Shown here piece by piece: positions 6,632 to 7,683 of a DNA stretch of 7,683 bases. Position 1 is the stretch's first letter; every line of letters starts with the position of its first letter. The translations under genes and the position numbers were made by a program. The stretch is from an uncultured Eubacteriales bacterium (GTDB taxonomy: Bacteria; Bacillota; Clostridia; Christensenellales; Aristaeellaceae): NCBI GenBank assembly GCA_900548125.1, contig URJN01000102.1:1-7683 (forward strand). The letters run 5' to 3'. The notes under the pieces were generated by a model. The model had not been told where the DNA came from. It saw nothing but the letters and a program-made list of their open reading frames with translations, and ran no database searches.

Positions 6632-7474
6632 ATGAATCTGCCTTTGAATGTTGATTTTTCCGGTAAAGTTGTCGTTATCACCGGTGCGGGCGGCGTGCTC
6701 TGCGGTGAAATGGCTCGCGCTTACGCGCAGGCCGGAGCCAAGGTTGCCGCGCTCGACCTGAACGAAGAAGCCGTCCAGAAGCTCGCCGACGAGCTGACCG
6801 CCGAGGGCTATATCTGCAAGGGCTACAAGGCGAACGTCCTTGATCCGGAGGCTCTTGAAGCCGTCCATCAGCAGGTTCTCGCCGACCTCGGCCCCTGCGA
6901 TATTCTGGTCAACGGTGCCGGCGGAAACAACCCGCGCGCAACCACCGACAACGAGTATCAGCACGAAGCCAAGGAAGGTCAGAAGACCTTCTTCGATCTG
7001 GATCAGAGCGGCGTTGACTTCGTCTTCAAGCTCAACTTCCAGGGCACGCTGCTGCCGACTCAGGCGTTTGCCAAGGACATGGTCGCCCGCAAGAGCGGCA
7101 ACATCCTGAACATCTCCTCCATGAACGCTTACATCCCGCTGACCAAGATTCCGGCGTACTCCGGCGCGAAGGCTGCCATCAGCAACTTCACCCAGTGGCT
7201 GGCGACCCACTTTGCGGGCACCGGCATCCGCTGCAACGCGATTGCTCCGGGCTTCCTGGTTTCCAACCAGAACCGCGCTCTGCTCTTCAACGCGGACGGC
7301 ACCCCGACCGCGCGCAGCGCGAAGATTCTCGCCGGCACCCCGATGGGCCGCTTCGTGGATTCCAAGGAGCTGCTCGGCGGCGTGTTCTTCCTGACGGATG
7401 ACGCGGCTGCTTCCGCGATTACCGGCGTCGTTCTGCCGATTGACTGCGGCTTCGCTGCTTACTCCGGCGTCTGA
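6632..7474 (+). CDS. uxuB: SDR oxidoreductase, probable D-mannonate oxidoreductase (fructuronate reductase), UxuB/YjmF type
   Basis: This 280-aa classical short-chain dehydrogenase/reductase probably reduces D-fructuronate to D-mannonate with NAD(P)H, the step before UxuA. The Rossmann start is GKVVVITGAGGVLCGEMA (11-28). This differs from the textbook TGxxxGxG, but resembles the TGGGGVL form I associate with UxuB/YjmF proteins of Bacillus and clostridia. NGAG (94-97), N135, S163, Y176 and K180 (YSGAK) form the cofactor and catalytic set, and the C-terminal core is ITGVVLPIDCGF (263-274). D42 after beta-2 suggests NAD rather than NADP. ATG 6632 is chosen over the in-frame TTG at 6611 because AAAGGA (6614-6619) lies between them, though at 12 nt from the ATG the spacing is long. 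Position right after uxuA is the main reason for the UxuB call; a different sugar-acid or polyol dehydrogenase is possible. Confidence 0.85.
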   Translation: MNLPLNVDFSGKVVVITGAGGVLCGEMARAYAQAGAKVAALDLNEEAVQKLADELTAEGYICKGYKANVLDPEALEAVHQQVLADLGPCDILVNGAGGNNPRATTDNEYQHEAKEGQKTFFDLDQSGVDFVFKLNFQGTLLPTQAFAKDMVARKSGNILNISSMNAYIPLTKIPAYSGAKAAISNFTQWLATHFAGTGIRCNAIAPGFLVSNQNRALLFNADGTPTARSAKILAGTPMGRFVDSKELLGGVFFLTDDAAASAITGVVLPIDCGFAAYSGV

Positions 7475-7543
7475 TTCTACTGAATTGCCGATAAGCGCAC
7501 GCAAACGCTCGACAAAATCACCGTTTTCACATTTCTGCCATAT

Positions 7544-7573
7544 TTCGGAATCTGCTGAAAAATGCTTTCCGAA
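7544..7573. repeat. Inverted repeat overlapping the -35 region of the downstream promoter
   Basis: TTCGGAA (7544-7550) and TTCCGAA (7567-7573) are exact reverse complements separated by 16 nt, so their centres are 23 bp apart, about two helical turns. The right arm covers the presumed -35 hexamer of the promoter at 7589-7594. No T-tract follows. This fits a dimeric regulator site better than a terminator, but a short repeat of this kind could arise by chance. Confidence 0.35.
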
Positions 7574-7594
7574 TAACGAAAAACATGGTATAAT
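7566..7594 (+). promoter_or_regulatory. Extended -10 promoter for the next gene
   Basis: A perfect -10 box TATAAT (7589-7594) is preceded by TGG (7586-7588), making an extended -10. The -35 element at 17 bp spacing is TTTCCG (7566-7571), a weak match to TTGACA, as is common with extended -10 promoters. Transcription should begin near 7601. This is the clearest sigma-A-type promoter in the window, and it points out of the 3' edge, away from the hexuronide operon. Confidence 0.7.
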
Positions 7595-7613
7595 AGAAAG
7601 CGATAACTGGACA

Positions 7614-7683
7614 TGGGAGGAATTCTACGCCGCCATCCCCGCCATTCAGCGGGCTAATATGGAGGTGGGCATCCCGTACACCA
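7614..7683 (+). CDS. Possible 5' end of a further gene, cut by the window edge
   Basis: The frame beginning at 7614 reads WEEFYAAIPAIQRANMEVG and onward with no stop to the window edge. Its strong C/G bias at third positions looks like real coding sequence for this genome. However, the only ATG in this frame after the promoter is at 7659, which has no ribosome binding site. The good site GGGAGG (7615-7620) overlaps an ATG (7613) in another frame, which stops after 14 codons at 7655-7657. Either the gene starts at 7659, or uses an unusual start, or the frame is broken near 7613-7622. No product can be recognised from this short stretch. Confidence 0.3.

Noticed and set aside
3857..7504. Minus-strand open frames of 316-324 codons opposite the symporter, uxuA and the SDR gene
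   Set aside because: They show the same mirror effect; each lies opposite a gene with clear family motifs and has biased, domain-free sequence.
7516..7529. Catabolite repression (cre)-like sequence AATCACCGTTTTCA
   Set aside because: The right half fits the cre consensus but the left half does not, and it lies after the SDR gene and well upstream of the promoter.

Overview
The window (7,683 bp) reads as chromosomal DNA of an anaerobic, probably gut-associated Firmicute (Clostridia). This is inferred from strong AGGAGG-type ribosome binding sites, C/G-rich third codon positions, short AT-rich intergenic stretches, and a UxuA, SDR-type UxuB and GPH-symporter set of the kind common in such bacteria. 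No mobile element, CRISPR array, tRNA or rRNA was seen. All confidently called genes lie on the + strand.

Layout. Positions 1-166 hold no gene that can be called with confidence, but contain a perfect 12-bp inverted repeat (119-130/146-157) whose right arm runs into the ribosome binding site of a small unrecognised protein (167-397, 76 aa). That ORF is closely followed by an iron-containing alcohol/aldehyde dehydrogenase of the YqhD/BDH type (414-1595). A long hairpin followed by a T-rich tract (1613-1679) ends this first unit. An AT-rich leader of about 200 bp (1680-1881) with a small palindrome precedes the second unit.

The second unit is a four-gene cluster with gaps of 50-67 bp: a cytoplasmic family 2 glycoside hydrolase (1882-3810), a GPH-family sugar:cation symporter (3863-5458), mannonate dehydratase UxuA (5509-6564) and an SDR oxidoreductase of the UxuB/YjmF type (6632-7474). 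Read together it is a hexuronide-use operon. The symporter brings in a hexuronide, the hydrolase releases glucuronate (or a related uronate), an isomerase not in this window makes fructuronate, the SDR reduces fructuronate to mannonate, and UxuA dehydrates mannonate to 2-keto-3-deoxygluconate. The GH2 enzyme carries an Asn-x-Lys triplet (N517-H-K519) where beta-glucuronidases bind the uronic acid carboxylate. This and the gene context favour a beta-hexuronidase over a plain beta-galactosidase, though the motif alone is not decisive.

The last 209 bp contain a well-formed extended -10 promoter (TATAAT at 7589-7594), an inverted repeat overlapping its -35 region, and what looks like the start of another gene whose initiation codon is unclear.

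Overall the coding content is an ordinary catabolic locus, and nothing resembles an undescribed system. The points worth a second look are the regulatory structures between genes, the unknown 76-aa protein, and the substrate of the GH2 enzyme.
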